The position numbers were made by a program, and so were the translations under genes. DNA of 7,373 nucleotides from Planctomycetota bacterium (lineage in GTDB: Bacteria; Planctomycetota; Planctomycetia; Pirellulales; UBA1268), in the NCBI GenBank assembly GCA_003669255.1, contig QWPO01000199.1, positions 1 to 7,373 of the forward strand. The letters run 5' to 3'. Below the pieces are notes generated by a model. It saw nothing but the letters and a program-made list of their open reading frames with translations. It did no database searches and was not told the origin of the DNA. Every line of letters starts with the position of its first letter. The stretch's first letter is position 1. Shown here piece by piece: positions 5,885 through 7,373 of the stretch.

Positions 5885-6385
5885 TCAATCGATCTCGTCG
5901 AGATCGGCCTCGGTGATCATGCTGAAGCCCTTGGCGGCCAGGGTCTCCATGCCCATCTCCGTGTTGTCGACCATCAGCGCGACGGCGGGCTGGCCCCGAG
6001 GCCTGACCATGATCGGATAGGCCTGGATGATGTTCACCTCCGCCTGCAGCAGCGCCGTGCAGATTCGCAGCAGCGGCTGCTGATCGTCGGGAAGTTCCAC
6101 GCCGAGCAGGTCGCTCTCGATGATCGCGAGCCCCGCCCGCTCCAGGATCTCCCGCCCCTGCTCCGGATGGCTCAGAAGAAACCGGACGAAAGCACATTCG
6201 CCGGAATCGTTGATGGAGAGGGCCACGATTCGCACCCGCGACCCCTCGAATCGCCGCACCACCTCGAGCAGCTGGCCGACCCGGTTCTCGAGGAACACGG
6301 TGAACTGGCGGAGCGTCGGCCAGTTGCGGCCTCGCGCCGTGGCAAAACCGATCCCCACTCCCTCGCCCGCGTCGCCATGGCTCAC
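5885..6385 (-). CDS. Double ACT-domain protein, possible amino-acid-binding regulator
   Basis: 166 residues with two ACT-like modules. The first (about 26-94) runs LRQFTVFLENRVGQLLEVVRRFEG...VRIVALSINDSGECAFVRFLLSHP. The second (about 96-160) is VELPDDQQPLLRICTALLQAEVNIIQAYPIMV...PAVALMVDNTEMGMETLAAKGFSMIT. Each has the ACT pattern of a beta strand, a helix with an early Gly or Leu, then strands. No catalytic domain is attached, so it is likely a stand-alone small-molecule-binding regulator. From memory, similar planctomycete proteins are sometimes labelled acetolactate synthase-like, but the sequence alone does not show that partner or the ligand. The start is GTG 6385, set by GGAGG exactly 7 bases upstream; no in-frame ATG fits before the first domain. 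It converges with the soluble zinc-ribbon gene (48-base gap) and diverges from the thioesterase. Confidence 0.82.
   Translation of the reverse strand: MSHGDAGEGVGIGFATARGRNWPTLRQFTVFLENRVGQLLEVVRRFEGSRVRIVALSINDSGECAFVRFLLSHPEQGREILERAGLAIIESDLLGVELPDDQQPLLRICTALLQAEVNIIQAYPIMVRPRGQPAVALMVDNTEMGMETLAAKGFSMITEADLDEID
5890..5906. repeat. Palindrome at the end of the ACT-domain gene
   Basis: CGATCTCG (5890-5897) and CGAGATCG (5899-5906) are exact inverted repeats around a single T, spanning the last codons of the ACT gene. It may contribute to a hairpin between the convergent genes. No T-tract follows on either strand, and it encodes D-L-D-E-I, so chance within coding sequence is possible. The 48-base gap 5837-5884 holds nothing else recognisable. 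Confidence 0.35.
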
Positions 6386-6392
6386 GCTGTTG

Positions 6393-6397
6393 CCTCC
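6393..6397 (-). promoter_or_regulatory. Ribosome binding site that sets the GTG start of the ACT-domain gene
   Basis: CCTCC on the plus strand is GGAGG on the minus strand, with 7 bases before GTG 6385. It is the best Shine-Dalgarno of the minus strand here and decides the start codon. Confidence 0.85.
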
Positions 6398-6438
6398 GCT
6401 CGGTGATGTCGGGCCGCCCGTAGGGGCGAGGGGCCGCT

Positions 6439-6468
6439 TTGCGGCACCGTCGACCGGCAGGATAGAGT
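6439..6468 (+). promoter_or_regulatory. Possible promoter of the thioesterase gene
   Basis: TTGCGG (6439-6444) is followed after 18 bases by TAGAGT (6463-6468), four of six matches to the -10. Its -10 shares two bases with the -10 proposed for the divergent ACT gene, so both polymerases could not bind at once. The leader to 6527 would be about 50 bases. Confidence 0.3.
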
Positions 6469-6488
6469 CTGGCCTGCGGTACGGTCAA
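6459..6488 (-). promoter_or_regulatory. Putative promoter of the ACT-domain gene
   Basis: On the minus strand TTGACC (6488-6483) is followed after 18 bases by TATCCT (6464-6459), which keeps TAT and the final T. The layout equals that of the kinase promoter. A start near 6452 gives a leader of about 65 bases containing the GGAGG site. Confidence 0.5.
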
Positions 6489-6516
6489 CGAACGACCGGC
6501 GCGACCCTCGGGCCTT

Positions 6517-6521
6517 GGAGG
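6517..6521 (+). promoter_or_regulatory. Ribosome binding site that sets the thioesterase start
   Basis: GGAGG lies 5 bases before ATG 6527. The alternative in-frame TTG at 6515 overlaps this site and so cannot use it. Confidence 0.85.
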
Positions 6522-6526
6522 CGGTG

Positions 6527-6910
6527 ATGGCGGCGGTTCACGAGATGGAAATCCGCGTCCGATACCAGGAAACCGACGGCCAGCGGAGGGTGCACCACGC
6601 GAACTTTCTCACCTATTTCGAGATGGGTCGCACCGAGATGCTCCGAGCCCACGGCCACACCTACCGTCAGTTCGAGGACGCCGGCCTGTTCATGGTGGTG
6701 TCGGAGGCGAAAGTGTCCTACCGGGCCCCGGCCGACTACGACGACCTGCTCCTGCTCCGGACCCGGGTGGAGAAGATTGGGGCGGCCCACGTCAAGCACG
6801 CCTACGAGGTGATCCGCAGCACCCAGATCCTGGTGACCGGCGAGACGACCGTGGTCTGCGTCGACCGGGAGGGCAGAGTCCAGCGGCTGCCGGAGTGGAT
6901 GCTCGGCTGA
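6527..6910 (+). CDS. Acyl-CoA thioesterase of the YbgC/4-hydroxybenzoyl-CoA (hotdog) family
   Basis: 127 residues, about the usual length for a single hotdog domain. The signature VRYQETDGQRRVHHANFLTYFE (11-32) matches the family pattern with the catalytic Asp in TD (Asp17), H23/H24 and HANF before the long central helix FLTYFEMGRTEML. Later strands include FMVVSEAKVSYRAPADYDDLLLL and KHAYEVIRS. Members hydrolyse acyl-CoA or acyl-ACP thioesters as tetramers in the cytosol. Substrate chain length cannot be read here, and some homologues (YbgC) are linked to the Tol-Pal system. No tol/pal gene is present in the window, so that gene name is not assigned. The usual AGGVVYH loop is altered to GQRRVHH. 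The start has GGAGG 5 bases upstream. It diverges from the ACT gene and converges on the dehydrogenase with 22 bases between stops. Confidence 0.88.
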   Translation: MAAVHEMEIRVRYQETDGQRRVHHANFLTYFEMGRTEMLRAHGHTYRQFEDAGLFMVVSEAKVSYRAPADYDDLLLLRTRVEKIGAAHVKHAYEVIRSTQILVTGETTVVCVDREGRVQRLPEWMLG

Positions 6911-6932
6911 CGGCCGGAGCCATGGCGGTGCC

Positions 6933-7373
6933 TCACGGCCCCCGCACCTCGATCTCGATCCGCCCGCTGCCGGGGAGCGACTCCACGCACCGCGGGCCGA
7001 TGAGCCGCGAGGGCGTGAAGAAGCCGCCCGGGCCGTCGCGGTCGAGGAGGTGCTCCACCGCGAGCAGCACGCCGGCAGCGGTGACATCGTAGACGTTTGC
7101 CGTGCGAAGCCGAGCGACGGCGACGCGGCCGGCCGCGTCTCGGGCCTCGCCCCAGACCCACGTGGGTGACGCGGCCCGAGCCTCCCGCGCGGGTCCTTCG
7201 ATCCGGCCGACGAGCGCCTGCAGCCAACACTGCACTGCGGGCACGCCAAAGATCCTGCGCACGGGATGGAAGCCACGCAGTACCACGGCAGCCGCCCACG
7301 GAAGCGGAATGGAGACCTCGATATTTGGAATGCCGGTCGATGCAAAAGCCGTGGCGACGTCGCCCCATGGGAT
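6933..7373 (-). CDS. Saccharopine dehydrogenase-like oxidoreductase, C-terminal part (partial)
   Basis: The frame is open from the window edge to TGA (6935-6933), giving the last 146 residues; the N-terminus lies beyond the window. The visible part starts IPWGDVATAFASTGIPNIEV, which in this family follows the NAD(P)-binding domain, and continues with VWGEARDAAGRVAVARLRTANVYDVTAAGVLLAVEHLL and GGFFTPSRLIGPRCVESLPGS. These are typical of the C-terminal domain of the saccharopine dehydrogenase / trans-acting enoyl reductase-like family. The reaction is unknown; many members act in lipid or polyketide-like metabolism rather than lysine metabolism. The family assignment rests on recalled motifs, not a search. 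GTG at 7286 is not the real start, because conserved sequence continues upstream of it to the edge. Confidence 0.8.
   Translation of the reverse strand: MPWGDVATAFASTGIPNIEVSIPLPWAAAVVLRGFHPVRRIFGVPAVQCWLQALVGRIEGPAREARAASPTWVWGEARDAAGRVAVARLRTANVYDVTAAGVLLAVEHLLDRDGPGGFFTPSRLIGPRCVESLPGSGRIEIEVRGP

Noticed and set aside
6911..6932. Hairpin terminator between the thioesterase and dehydrogenase genes
   Set aside because: Only a short GGCT/AGCC pairing and a GCCATGGC palindrome are present, with no T-tract. They are too weak to call.
6485..7345. 286-codon minus-strand frame across the thioesterase and dehydrogenase region
   Set aside because: It runs antisense to the thioesterase and out of frame with the conserved dehydrogenase C-terminus (6933-7373), and has no recognisable domain.
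6802..7368. 188-codon minus-strand frame at the right edge
   Set aside because: Its product is an Arg/Gly-rich shadow. The neighbouring frame holds the conserved saccharopine dehydrogenase-like motifs through to the window edge.

Overview
The window is about two-thirds G+C. It reads as bacterial chromosome from a planctomycete, probably of the Pirellula/Lacipirellula type. That placement is an inference from protein style: a Ser/Thr kinase with one membrane helix and a repetitive beta-rich outer domain, zinc-ribbon proteins of the CPxGH...CxxC type, a small CNVCH haem protein rich in Lys and Glu, and a double-ACT protein. No rRNA, tRNA, CRISPR array, insertion sequence or phage gene was seen. 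Gene density is high and codon use looks uniform, so nothing points to recent transfer.

Layout, left to right. Bases 1-81 hold the last 26 codons of a gene with a basic tail, closed by a very strong intrinsic terminator (113-148). A receptor-like Ser/Thr protein kinase (243-2453, +) follows, with a promoter so close to its ATG that the mRNA may be leaderless. Next is a small exported CXXCH protein (2583-2969, +). Convergent to it is a minus-strand pair: a zinc-ribbon membrane protein (4365-5036) and, 11 bases downstream, a SAMHD1-like HD phosphohydrolase (3010-4353). A second zinc-ribbon protein, soluble, runs divergently (5177-5836, +). It converges on a double-ACT protein (5885-6385, -). 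A hotdog thioesterase (6527-6910, +) diverges from the ACT gene across a short two-way promoter region. The window ends in the C-terminal part of a saccharopine-dehydrogenase-like oxidoreductase (6933-7373, -).

How the genes relate. Only the zinc-ribbon membrane protein and the HD enzyme look like an operon. The rest are single genes in alternating orientation with short spacers, typical of housekeeping or signalling chromosome. I found no convincing new multi-gene system. The most unusual features are a perfect 26-bp palindrome with three GATC sites at 10-bp spacing inside the kinase gene, a haem-c motif protein with no Met available as distal ligand, two related zinc ribbons placed head to head, and an uncharacterised C-terminal domain on the second of these.
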